Under the pieces are notes generated by a model, which saw only the letters and a list, made by a program, of their open reading frames with translations, had not been told where the DNA came from and searched no databases. A program made the translations under genes and the position numbers. Below, one piece after another: positions 32,765 to 43,161 of a DNA stretch of 64,000 nucleotides; the first letter of the stretch is position 1; each line of letters opens with the position of its first letter. The stretch covers positions 48,226,646 to 48,290,645 of the forward strand of contig OU015500.1 of the NCBI GenBank assembly GCA_907164885.2, read 5' to 3'. This stretch comes from Dolomedes plantarius (taxonomy: Eukaryota; Arthropoda; Arachnida; Araneae; Dolomedidae).

Positions 32765-34172
32765 CACTCATGGACAAAAAAATTAGCGCACCCAGAAATA
32801 ATTGCGGGATCGTAACGAAGCTTGCAATGAAGGTACATGTCAGGGAGATATACAAATGATTAGAAATGCAGCGTGATTGCGCATTACGTATAGCCGGTAG
32901 AGGGCGTTGAACATCGTACTCTGTGGAGTATAAAACAGGTAACCAAAGTTTGTTTGAGTGTGCTGAATTATTTACAAAGAGCTGAGATAGACTTGCCATT
33001 ACGCCGTGTTCGAAGACAATATAAGCAGTTGTCGCAGTTTGAGAGGGGGAGAATCGTCGGGATGATGGAAGCTGGGTGGTCAGCTAGGCGAGTAGCTCGT
33101 CAATTAGACCGCTCTGATTGTGTTGTGAGGAGGTGTTGGGACCAGTGGACCCGAGAGATGTCATGTACACAAAGACCAGGCTCAGGACGCCCTCGACAGA
33201 CCAGTCGTCGAGAAGACCGCCACATCGTAAGAAATGCACGCGTACAGCCAACTGCTTCATCGGCCGCCATCCAGGCACAGGTAGCACCTTCACTAGGGGC
33301 CTCTGTGTCTTCTCGAACCATACGAAGGCGCCTGGCTGAAGGACAGTTGGTATCGCGGCGCCCATTACGTGTGCTGCCCTTGACGCCCACCCATCGACGC
33401 CTCCGTTTCGAGTTTTGCCGCGCACGAGGAAACTGGACTGCAGCGGAATGGAACCAGGTCGTCTTTAGCGACGAATCCAGATTCAATCTCGGCAGTGATG
33501 ACAATCGTGTTCGTGTGTGGAGAGCTCATGGTGAACGCTTCAATCCTGCCTTTGCTGTACAGCGACACATCGCTCCCACAGCTGGTGTGATGGTATGGGG
33601 TGCCATTGCCTACAATACACGGTCACCCCTAGTATTGTTCCGTGGCACCATGACAGCCCAGCGGTATGTTCATGAAATCCTGCAACCACATGTGTTGCCA
33701 CTCATGCAACGGCTCCCAGGAGCAATTTTTCAACAAGACAATGCTCGGCCTCACACGGCAAGCGTGTCACAAGACTGTCTCCGCACTGTTACTACCCTTC
33801 CTTGGCCTGCCCGATCCCCAGATTTGTCTCCAATCGAGCATATCTGGGATCATTTGGGACGACGAGTTGGGCATCGCACGAGTTTGAACGAACTAGAGGC
33901 AAGGTTACAGCAAATATGGAACGAAATGTCTCAAGACATCTTACAGAACTTGTATGACTCAATGCCGATCGTATCGCATCGTTCATTCGCACTAGAGGGG
34001 GTCCAGCGGAGTATTAACTCCTCCGTTCTTTTGCCTTTTTCTCTGAAATAAATTATCCTTTTTCTTTGATTTTCTTATCATTTACTTATTTCAAAGTAGT
34101 CATTACGCATGTAAAATTTCGTTTCATTTTGACGACTCCTTCTTGGTGCGCTAATTTTTTTGTCCATGAGTG
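32765..34172 (+). mobile_element. Tc1-like transposon, family A, copy 1
   Basis: 1408 bp with inverted ends CACTCATGGACAAAAAAATT / AATTTTTTTGTCCATGAGTG, flanked by TA on both sides (32763-32764, 34173-34174). It carries one transposase frame in plus orientation. A second copy lies at 60269-61663. Short TA runs lie on both sides. Confidence 0.95.
32954..34051 (+). CDS. Tc1-like transposase with D-x32-E catalytic spacing
   Basis: 365 codons, open to TAA at 34049-34051, near the usual 340-aa Tc1 length. N-terminal HTH (LSQFERGRIVGMMEAGWSAR, about 26-45), a second HTH with a basic AT-hook-like linker (QRPGSGRPRQ, about 73-82), then the DDE domain: D173 in FSDESRF, D262 in QDNARPH, E295 in SPIEHIW. 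The D-to-E gap is 32 residues, where Tc1 transposases usually have 34; the missing residues lie before LPWPARSPDL. There is no ATG before the first HTH: the frame opens at TTG codons (32954, 32993) and the first ATG (33061) lies within the HTH. Function: cut-and-paste of elements with matching ends into TA sites. It may be inactive for lack of a start. Confidence 0.9.
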   Translation: MSVLNYLQRAEIDLPLRRVRRQYKQLSQFERGRIVGMMEAGWSARRVARQLDRSDCVVRRCWDQWTREMSCTQRPGSGRPRQTSRREDRHIVRNARVQPTASSAAIQAQVAPSLGASVSSRTIRRRLAEGQLVSRRPLRVLPLTPTHRRLRFEFCRARGNWTAAEWNQVVFSDESRFNLGSDDNRVRVWRAHGERFNPAFAVQRHIAPTAGVMVWGAIAYNTRSPLVLFRGTMTAQRYVHEILQPHVLPLMQRLPGAIFQQDNARPHTASVSQDCLRTVTTLPWPARSPDLSPIEHIWDHLGRRVGHRTSLNELEARLQQIWNEMSQDILQNLYDSMPIVSHRSFALEGVQRSINSSVLLPFSLK

Positions 34173-34175
34173 TAT

Positions 34176-34650
34176 ATATATATCTTAAGCCTTAACTACG
34201 GGGAACCTTAAACGGGGGTTTTGTTTAGAAAAAATAGGAATTAGCAATTAAATACTATTAATTGAAGAAATATCGTCGAAAAAAGGAAACGAGGGTTTTA
34301 ATAGCAAAAGTTACCAATAGAGGTCGCCACCTGACGGTCAAGTTTTTAAAGGGAGATTATTCGGACGAAGGATTGACGTTACGTAAGGAAGAAGCTTCCA
34401 GCAGATTCGAATTAAGAGTCAGCAAACTGATTCGACTGGAGAATAACAAAGAACTAAGTTAGTCGGCACAGAGATCTGATGGAGAGAGGACGTATGTCCT
34501 GAGAGAGAGCCTGGATGGAGTGGTTTGCATAATTATGTTGGAGCTCTAATAATTTAATAATGAAAACAAATGAGTTTAAGTGATCTTTGTCATCTCATCT
34601 AATCATTCGGTCCACGATTGTCTTTAATTAATAACGAAATGGATACGAAA
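34176..34650. other. Unassigned DNA between two transposons
   Basis: 34262-34462 encodes a Lys/Arg-rich stretch with no known domain. GC content is higher than in the surroundings (34300-34530) and could be part of an LTR or leader of an old element, but no termini are visible. Confidence 0.4.
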
Positions 34651-34676
34651 TATATATATATATATATATATATATA
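34651..34676. repeat. (TA)n microsatellite
   Basis: Thirteen TA units directly abutting the CAGTATGCCC end of the next element. Confidence 0.95.
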
Positions 34677-35996
34677 CAGTATGCCCACTAAAGTCCCTTC
34701 CCACCCTCTAACTTCGGAACGGCTACTGCTATATTCATAAAAGTGTTGTCTAGGTATAGTAAAGTAGCCAAGCGCTACTGAATGAAATCACTTACCGCGC
34801 CACCTGCAGGAAAACTGCTGAGTTAGCATTCCTATCTCGAAAACTGAACGAGATAGGGAAAGAATTGATTTACAAAGTTGTAGAAAATCATCGATTTAGT
34901 ACGAAAAGATACCTTGTGGACATTAATGAGAAGACTACAACGGTTAAAACGCGCATATGTTTTTTCGTGATTTCCTACATTGTGACGTGACAAAAGGATC
35001 TGAGAAAGAAAAGAACAACTAATTTTAACAATATACTTTTATTTGAGATGTTCAAACTTCTCACCGTCAGTTGCAATACACATTTGGATCCTCGTTTGAA
35101 TCTCACGTTGCACACGTTGGAGCATAGAGCATGACACGTTGGCACAAGCGTCCGTAATGCGTCGTTTAAGGTCTTGCAATGTTTGTGGAGGGGTCGCATA
35201 CACCTGCTGTTTCAGGTATCCCCACAGGAAAAAGTCCAGTGGAGTCAGATCAGGAGAATGTGGAGGCCATACTCAAATGTTTGGTCCCCGAATTCCTTGA
35301 CGAGGTACTGCTTCACTGTAGATCTCAGCTTTGGAATACTCAGCCATGACCACGAGCATCAACATACTACAACCCCAAGAAGATGTCTCTTTTATAGCTG
35401 TCTCAGGTGAACAGGCGTGACGTTTCTTACGTATTTGCATACTGCAAAAATTTCGAACACCAAGTGCAAGTTGCGTTGAGTTGATACGATACTATTTTAC
35501 ACGATCTACGTATTGTCTACTCTGTTTATACAGACAATCAGTACATGGATGAAACCTTCGAGGTTTGAACTGCGGTCCTTTTGATTGGAGATCAAAAGCG
35601 ATATACCACTGTGCACATTGTGGTGTCGTGTTTTGCCCGAAAGATAATCATTTCTCCTTTCGTTCAAGTTTCGTGACGTCACAGTGTAGGAAATCATGAA
35701 AAAACAAATGCGCGTTTTAGCCGTTCTATTCTTTGCACTAATGTCCACAAGGTATCTTTTCGCACTAAATCGATGATTTTCTACAACTTTGTAAATCCCT
35801 TTTTTCCCTATCTCGTTCCGTTTTCGAGATAGGAATGCTAACTCCGCAGTTTTCCACCAGGTGGCGCGGTAGGTGGTTTCAATCAGTAGCGCATGGCTAC
35901 TGAATGACTTTACTATACCTAGACACCACTTTTATGAATATAGCAGCAGCCGTTCCGAAGTTAAGAGAGCGGGGATTGACTTTAGTGGGCATACTG
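34677..35996 (-). mobile_element. Mariner-related element with inverted repeats of about 320 bp, internally deleted
   Basis: TA-flanked ends CAGTATGCCCACTAAAGTC / GACTTTAGTGGGCATACTG. Inverted arms of about 320 bp (34677-34995 and about 35662-35996) share, for example, AGATAGGAATGCTAACTC and ATCGATGATTTTCTACAACT. Between them lies the 3' part of a transposase gene on the minus strand (35039-35269). Total 1320 bp, non-autonomous. Confidence 0.9.
35039..35269 (-). pseudogene. C-terminal remnant of a mariner-like (DDxD) transposase
   Basis: The minus-strand frame of 76 codons ending in TAA contains SPDLTPLDFFLWGYLK, which carries the third catalytic acid as Asp, then VYATPPQTLQDLKRRI and the ending DGEKFEHLK. 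This matches the end of mariner-like transposases whose last motif is 'SPDLTPLDFFLWG'. Upstream (35270-35330) traces such as the FGDQTFE equivalent remain, but the DNA-binding domain and the first two catalytic acids are absent. Non-functional. Confidence 0.75.
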
Positions 35997-35998
35997 TA

Positions 35999-36879
35999 TA
36001 TATAAGAAGATGTATATAAAGTATATAAAGTATACTGTATATAAAGAAGATGTTCTTCTTTTTATTGGAAGCGAACGCTTACCATACACACGCATTTACA
36101 AGCTATAAGATACTCCTTAATTTGACTGCGAGTTCCCCGTTTCACCAGGGGACATTATAACCAGGGAGTATTCGTACAGATAAGAATCTGTAACATTTCC
36201 GAATTAAGGAATGAGGTTGAATTTAGAGGCACTAGAGAACTTCATCAAGTATTGTGAAACCTGTCAAGTATCCTGGGCGTAGATTCGTATTTTTGGTTTC
36301 TTTACCCTTTTTATAGAACTGATGCCCCCAACGAAAGACTATAAGATGAGAGTCAATTATATTCCAAAAGAACAACACTCCTTGTCCTGTATTTTACCCA
36401 GTCATACACAAGGCCTTAAAAAAATGTGTAAAAAAATTGGCTATTCCTATACTAATTTTTAAAGGCAAGCAAAGAGAAGGTATGTGGTGCTTGTTACTCT
36501 CTTTATTATGCAGTACTGTTTTAGAGTAGTTATTTCAGGATATTATATTTTCTATTACATGCCGTGAGTTGCTACTATTTCGGGTACGCATAATATCAAT
36601 TATGGGAATTCTTCACACTTACATACTGAATTGAAAAAAAAATTAAATCTTTTCGAATTTTTTCATAATTTTTCAATGGTCAATATTTATTTGTGACGAA
36701 TTTTGTTTTTGATGACCCTTTTGATGCAAATATAATCACAAGATATTAACTATGAGTCACTAAGTCACTATAAAATCTTTCGTTTTGTCTCTGTTTTTTG
36801 ATTAATTAGAAAGGTTTTCTACCAATGATAATTAATAGTTTAGTAATTTTTTGAGAGGATTTAGTTCAGACAGTGCTAA
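35999..36879. other. AT-rich DNA with a small local duplication
   Basis: gaagatgt-tatataaagtatat repeats briefly at 36005-36050. Nothing else recognised. Confidence 0.5.
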
Positions 36880-37010
36880 CCCTCCAAATGTTGTCCCGGG
36901 GTTTGCTCGGTTAAAATTTTTGTTGCACCAAGGGTTAGTGTTTCTTCACCATTTAGTGTCCCCTTTGTAAGCAACCAAAGTCTTTAAAGAAATGTTTCTC
37001 ATGTTTCATC
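36880..37010 (+). repeat. SINE-related fragment, second copy
   Basis: Parallel to 32280-32430 (shared gtcccggggtttgctcggtt-like block, accaagggttagtgttt, agtgtcccctttgtaa). Confidence 0.5.
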
Positions 37011-39099
37011 ATCACGGACTTTGAATTTGTTAGCACATTTTGTAAAATATATCATAAGATAATATAAATTTCAACAGTAAATGTTGTGTATATAAATACA
37101 ATTATCAACTGTTATCACAATACTTTAGACGTACAATTTATATAATTTATCGTAACTTGGTTTCAATCCTTTTTTTCAGTGCTATTGAAGGAATTTACTA
37201 CAGCAGAGTTGTGCTAAATGGGATAACATTTTAACTATTATAACTATTATACTAAGTAGTATAATTACTTGCCCCCTACAATACAATAAGAATGAAACTT
37301 GGGATCTAATGATTGTACTGAAAGAAGGAAGATATTTAATTCTTTTGGCATGTAAATAAATGCAGACAGAAATTTCATTAATCATCAGATTTTTAGAAAA
37401 CTTGATGTAAATATGGCTGATTACAATGTGTTACTCATTGTTGAACGCAGTGATATTAGGAACGATTTATGTAAGAAATAAGACTGACTTCTTGGCTAGT
37501 AGAAAAGAAATATATCGTTATTTTCCTGGGATTAAGTATTTATATATTTATTTATTTGTTATTTATTTATTTTCATCTAATTTTTTTGTCTTTTTTCCAA
37601 ATGAGGAAATTATTTTCTGCAAATATCAATTTATCTGCTTTTATTATTATCTGCAAATATCAATTTTATCATTTTGTTCATGAAAATCGACTTTAATTTG
37701 TAAAGAAAAGAGAAAAAAACCAACGGTATCTTAATAATGACTTTATACTACACTGATTTCAAAAGTTCCTTAAATCGTCAACCACACATTTCTAGAAGCT
37801 ACACACCACGACACCTCTTTAACTGATGCTAGATAGTGCATTTCATGTAGATATACTTAATTTCGTCTTAAGAGTTAACGACAGCATAAAATATTTTATA
37901 AATAACCAATCTTAAACATCAAGCAAGCATGCCATATTAAATCAGTGCAAATATTTGTTTTGTAGATCTATCCATTTAATGATATTAAAATGTAGAAAAA
38001 GAGGTTTAAATTATCATATTTCTAACTTTGTTGCATAACTTGGTTGTATGTGTTTGTGTGCATATTTTACGTATACACTCGTAGAGGTACCTTATTTCAG
38101 AGATAGAAATAAAAATATTTCAAGCAACTATAACAGATTAATTTTTGAAATATGATTTTCATTTTAATACTAGGTTTACAGTTTACAGTCGAGAAGTTAG
38201 TTTTAAACCTGGTCAGCATGATTTCCAGAATAATTTCCAGTAAAAAAAATGCGTAAAATACAAAAATGTTTATGTAATTCATTTTTGGTATAGTAAGTTT
38301 CTAATTTCTGCGAATTTTGTAGACACGTATATATTTTAAAATGTATCAAAAGCATAGTACAAACTATTGTCAAATTTGGGGTTAACAGAATTTAGCGTTA
38401 TACTAGGGATTTTCTCAAGACGTTAAATTTATTCCGCAGTGTTTTATATTGAATAAAATTCCGCTGTATTGACATTTTACCCTAGTAAAACTCTTCCACT
38501 CAAAAAAGGAAGCACGGCGTCAAAGACATCTCCGTTGAAGTAACATTTACGCTGTAGTACCATTTATTTAAGCTTTAATATAAGCCACAATTGTGTGTCT
38601 TGGAGGGGGGAAAGGGGGACTTTATCGATATTTTGTGCAAGGGATAAAAATTTTTACTTACTCCTCAGCATGTGCGTTCAGTGCAGAAGGTAAACCTGCT
38701 AATGTTTGTTTGGCATTCATGTTGATTTAACGTATGACTGCTATATTCACTCCTGAAACGTCAGTACCGGATATCATAAGTTTTTGTCAAATATAATCCC
38801 CTTTTATCTACTTTATTACTTAATTATAAAACAAATTAAAAATATAAAATGTTGTATGTTAGAACAAATCTTATAGGTTCCAGAGTCTTTTTCGTTGTAA
38901 TATTCGCTTACTCTTGCATTGAATGGAAAATACAATTTTGGGTTTGATCCATTACAGACTTACCGCCTCAAAATTACCGTTCAATGCAACTATTTAAAGA
39001 AAATATATGGTGTTCAAAATAGAAATTATCGGAGAAAAATTTTAAAAACAAAATACAGAGAGTAAAAATACAAAATGATGAATATAACAAAATAGTTAT
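37011..39099. other. AT-rich DNA, no supported feature
   Basis: Short frames are Phe/Tyr/Ile-rich noise. No terminal repeats seen. Confidence 0.6.
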
Positions 39100-39109
39100 G
39101 ATAAAATAT

Positions 39110-39321
39110 TTTTTTCTTTTAGCTGAGACACTTGTCGTCAAACATTCGCCTACACTACACCGCAGTTTACTGTGGTCCATTTTATTATGGGGGCACCATA
39201 TAGGTGGACACCATGGGGACACAAACGGAGGTATTTTTCGTGGGGCGACGCCGGGATTCGATCCGAGCACCCTCAGCACCAAAAACCAGCGTGCTGTACC
39301 ACTGGGCCGCCACAAGCCATT
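39110..39321 (-). mobile_element. tRNA-derived SINE (family 1) with target duplication
   Basis: The minus strand starts with a tRNA-like head (A box GGCCCAGTGGTACAGCACGC, B box GGATCGAATCC) and ends in an A-rich tail. It is flanked by gataaaatat (39100-39109) and gacaaaatat (39322-39331), a 9/10 match. Body shared with 225-432 and 62971-63148. Confidence 0.9.
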
Positions 39322-39544
39322 GACAAAATATAAAAGTAACGAATTTTTCAGTTTTTTTATACCTCATAATTTCAAATTTCAGGAGCAAGATAAATTTTTA
39401 ATTATAGTAAAATCTACAATTCCTTAGCTGTCGTGTATAAAAACTTCGCTGTAGCATGTCCGATTGTACAAATATAGCTGTCTTGGAATTTTTGTAAAAA
39501 GGTATGCATGATAATAAGTATCTAAGCATAGGTATTTGTAATAG

Positions 39545-39690
39545 TAAAGGATACGAGTCCCCGAGATGTAACTCCTGGGGCTACTCGTACTAAATAGTGG
39601 TGACTTCAGGCAAAAATCGGAAACCGACGCTCATAGTGCCCAATAAACGAAAGCTAAACTGGATCTGCTCCCCTCCGTCCCACAATATAG
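39545..39690 (+). repeat. Diverged SINE-like fragment
   Basis: The 'ggggctactcgta-taaatagtggtgac' and 'gctcatagtgccc' parts resemble the bodies at 32280 and 36880. Weak. Confidence 0.3.
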
Positions 39691-39699
39691 CATATTTAA

Positions 39700-40520
39700 A
39701 AACTAAATAAATAAAATATGTATTTAAAATATGTTTTCATCGGGAGTTAGTCTCCCAAGTCCGTATGGAGATGTTTTTTCTTTGCAGATTTCATTGTTCG
39801 TGCTATCAACACAAAAAGGCATATCAAAAGTAAAGAATATAATTTTCTAGTGCGCTAAATTCCAAACTTTGAAAGCTGACAGAGCCCTGCCATAAAGGAA
39901 ATATTTTAGCGTACCTCCAATCATTTTTAGGCAGTAAATAATAAACTCCAGTAATAATAAGCACAAATCTCTATGATGGAAATGGATCGACTGATTCCAG
40001 ATTAAGGAACGTTGAAACAAAGCCATGCATAGCAATGGCAAAAATGTGCGACAACATCTATTCACTTCTACAGTAAATATATTGTGTTTTGTAAAACTTA
40101 AACAACTGAATTTAGCATGTGTCAGAGTATAGAATTTTAAATTGCTGGAGTCCTAAAAGAGAAAACAGATAAGAAAAAATAGAGAGTGAAATAGACATTA
40201 CAATCTTACTGTAGTTAAATCCATTTGCAAATTAGTTTGTATTTATTTAGCGTGCTAGGATCTATACAACAAACGCTAAATTTACTTTATTCAACGAATT
40301 GATACTTGAAATCAATATCGTAATTTCCTGTTTAAGTGAAACTGGCCTACCATCCAACCTCCATATTAAAATTATGCAAACTTATAACAACAGCCTTTTG
40401 GGAGCAAGTATTGTCATTCAAATCTTACGAGCAGTGCTCAACTAAAATACACTGGTCTTGTAGTACCGCTACTGTTTTCTTCCTCTCATACATTCTCCCG
40501 TTTTTAATCTAACGACGAAG
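39700..40520. other. AT-rich DNA, no supported feature
   Basis: No gene or repeat recognised up to the TA at 40521. Confidence 0.55.
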
Positions 40521-40800
40521 TACAGTAAAAACTGTTTATAAGAACACCGGTTATAAAAACATATCGCTTAAAAGAACGGAGTTATTAGTTCCCGGAAAAT
40601 TCTTATGTGTAATGATGGATATAAAATCCGGTTATAATAACATTGTTAATAAGAACATATCACTTTTAGTGACTTAAAATTAATTTGTTTCTGGAAAAAT
40701 AAATCGCTTATAAGAACATGTTAATTGCGAAGTAGCAGCACGTTGTTCTTCAACTATTTTATCCATTTTTTATCTAAAAAAACGGACTAAAATTTAGAAA

Positions 40801-41320
40801 CTAGGAAAAAGTTCACATGCTGACATAGAAGAAGCCCTTTTGCAATGGTTTAAAATTCAAAGGAGTGCCAACGTTCCCCTTATCGGACCAATTTTGCAAG
40901 CGAAAACAAATAAATTTGCGAAGCTCTTTAAAAAACATGATTTCGTTTGTTCAACTTCGTGGATCCAGAGATTTCGGGAGATTCATTCCATTGTGTTCGG
41001 AAGAATCAGAGGAGAATCGAAGGCCGTGCCACCAGGTTTAGTTTGGTTTGGATTGGAGCGCTACGGTTAACTTTTTGCTACACGAGGGCTAATTAGACCG
41101 GTACCTACAGTTTAAAGCCGATTCTGAACGGCTACAAACAGCCATGCCAACAGTGGAACTTGAACCCACAGAATCTGAACCGAATGCCAGCGCCCTAGCC
41201 ATTCGGCCATCCCCTGGCCGCCGTGCCACCAGGAGTTTCTGATAACTGGCTTAAAACCTTTTGGACTACGTTAAGAGAAGGTTATGAAGACCATGAAATC
41301 TTCAATCTTCATTTTTAAAA
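40801..41320 (+). pseudogene. Tigger transposase, CENP-B-type DNA-binding part (SINE-interrupted)
   Basis: Reading from 40801 gives the second DNA-binding helix module of Tigger/jerky/CENP-B-like proteins (HTH_Tnp_Tc5 type): EEALLQWFKIQRSANVPLIG, ILQAKTNKFAKLF, SWIQRFREIHSI and GRIRGES. A SINE (41037-41219) then interrupts it. Reading resumes at 41220 with VSDNWLKTFWTTLREGY and EIFN and stops at a TAA near 41318, where the catalytic DDE domain should start. The upstream N-terminal helix is lost at a TAG near 40798. Confidence 0.8.
41037..41219 (-). mobile_element. tRNA-Ser/Leu-like SINE (family 3) with 14-bp target duplication
   Basis: Minus strand: GGCCAGGGGATGGCCGAATG starts a tRNA-like head (A box GGCCGAATGGCTAGGGCG, B box GGGTTCAAGTTCC). 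The 14-bp sequence gccgtgccaccagg is duplicated at 41023-41036 and 41220-41233. A close relative lies at 51797-51972. It interrupts the Tigger coding remnant, so it inserted later. Confidence 0.9.
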
Positions 41321-41457
41321 AAAATTCGAATTCTTTCCTGCATGTTGGTTTTTTTATTGTTGAAAATCCTCCCATTTTTTTTTAATTCAAGACGCTAGAG
41401 ATGAAATGCTTCAAGACTGGGTTCGAGATTTATAAATTGAATAAGCTTCACTTCAGG

Positions 41458-41762
41458 AATATGAAGACATAGATTTTGCTCTTGCAACTCATGGGAATGT
41501 AACGGATGAAGATATTGTTGCAGGCGTAAATGCAGAGATTTCGGACAGAGATGATGATATTGACGACAGTGCCAGTTCAGAAGATCATTTGAACAAGTTT
41601 TCTTGTCCGAGTTTAAAAGAAATGTTTTCAGCAATCAGTACTTTAAATAAATTTTTAGCTAACAATGACGATTTTGTGAAGGATATGATAAACAGAAGCT
41701 GTCGCGCACTTGACGCGATAACCGAAAATTATATTTATTTACAAAAACAAAAAAAAACCTAA
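41458..41762 (+). pseudogene. Tigger transposase C-terminal tail
   Basis: About 100 codons ending at TAA, Asp/Glu-rich (SDRDDDIDDSASSED) with helical segments afterwards, in the position of the acidic C-terminus of jerky/Tigger transposases. A stop and a phase change just upstream (41390-41457) and the missing DDE core make it non-functional. Confidence 0.6.
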
Positions 41763-42530
41763 TCAAACAAATATTACTGACTATTTTTCAGAAAATGAAT
41801 AAACATGTAAAAACAAAATATTGCATTATGTACATACATTCATAATAGCTACATAATTTTATTCATTTTTCTTTTTAACGTTTTTAGAACTATGTATTTG
41901 AAAAAGTTCAAAAATACATACTTATATGAGCGGTGTATTTTTCCTTGATTGAACTTGAACCTTTTAATCATTTTTTGAACATCATGTTTCAGGTGTAAAT
42001 AGAAATTATGTGACAGTGAATTTGGTATTTCCAGAAGTTTTAAGTTATCTATCGGATATAAAAACTATCGATTATAAGAACCAGTTTTTAAAGTCCCCTG
42101 GATGTTCTTATAAACGATTTGTACTGTATATTGGCCAGTAGGGGAACCCGGGGTAGAACGGGGTACCAAGTTGAAAATATATTTTAAAAATACAAAAGGG
42201 TTTATTAAGAGAGTTACAAATTTTTCTATGAACACATTATGTTATATTCACAAAAATACAATAATATTGTAAGAAAACAAAAGAACAATATTTTTCTTTC
42301 GAAAACAGAAAATTTTGTCATTTGCCCCGTTCTGCCCCATACCCGGGGCAGAACGGGTTGGTAAGGACAAGTAATTATAAAAATATATAAAACTGGTGGA
42401 AATGTAGACCAAATAAGTTTGCTCAATATTTATTTAGTTTTTGGTGACTAGGAAGGTTTAAGAACAGTTTTCATTGTGTAATTTTCTTAAGCCTATTCAG
42501 AAAATCTACACACTAAGACAGCATTATCTG

Positions 42531-42767
42531 TTAAGCCAGCGGTCTTCCCCCCTTCCGATTCTTCCTTTTCGCACCTTCTTTAACTTTTGGAAAAGGCATT
42601 AGAATTTCAGGTGAAACATGAAATGAATAGGCTTTGTTGTCAGTTGTTATCCAAGAGCACCCAGGAGTGGCACAATTAGCCTCATTATATCGGACCTTCT
42701 TAACCGATGTGTCATCATTAGAGTTGGTTAAAACCTCGCAAACTGTATCATCGAACCTGATAGTCAT
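42531..42767 (-). pseudogene. Pogo-like transposase C-terminal remnant
   Basis: 78 codons on the minus strand ending in a proline plus basic tail (VSPEILMPFPKVKEGAKRKN), the usual closing pattern of one jerky/Tigger-like transposase group. It is separated from the N-terminal part (42883-43161) by a deletion that removes the DDE core. Confidence 0.5.
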
Positions 42768-42882
42768 GACTCTTGTTTATAGTTAACAAGATGTTGTTTC
42801 GGGTTTGCGAGAAGATAAAGTAGGATGTCTCTTAAGGAATCCATTGACCCAATTTTGGCCTGCGATTACCTTTTGAAATCTA

Positions 42883-43161
42883 TGACCAAGGATTTCTTAC
42901 AGCCAACTGATAAGTTAGGCTACGCAAGTCTTTCATTGTTAGACCGAATAAACTAGCCTCCATAGTTTTTAAATAGTTAACTAGCACAAGTTCCTGCTCT
43001 TCGGTAAATACGTTTTTAAATTTTTCAGCTATTTTATCAATCTTGTAGTCAGGGTTTTCATTTCTTTTTTTAACGTATCTTTCCAGAGTAGCCTGGGGAA
43101 CATCAAATTGGTTCGAAGCCTCCAAATACCAGATTGGCCAGAAATACCACCTCGACAGCAT
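42883..43161 (-). pseudogene. Pogo-like transposase N-terminal psq-type HTH remnant
   Basis: The minus-strand frame includes QFDVPQATLERYVKKRNENP (psq/pipsqueak-like helix) and a following helical block with FTEEQELVLVNYL and FGLTMKDLRSLTYQLA. This is the N-terminal order of pogo/jerky-like transposases, normally followed by a CENP-B-type module and a DDE domain. It stops at TAG near 42883 and the rest is missing. Confidence 0.65.

Larger units (their letters stand above)
40523..42126 (+). mobile_element. Tigger-type transposon, internally deleted, holding a SINE
   Basis: 1604 bp, TA-flanked (40521-40522, 42127-42128), with ends CAGTAAAAACTGTTTATAAG / ATAAACGATTTGTACTG and subterminal repeats of 'ttataagaaca'. 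It contains N- and C-terminal parts of a CENP-B/jerky-like transposase with the catalytic core deleted, and a 183-bp SINE inserted in the coding part. Confidence 0.9.

Noticed and set aside
33084..33992. Several antisense and out-of-phase frames inside the Tc1-like transposase (and their equivalents at 60588-61391)
   Set aside because: Shadows of the real frame: no domain, and present in both copies because the sense strand is conserved.
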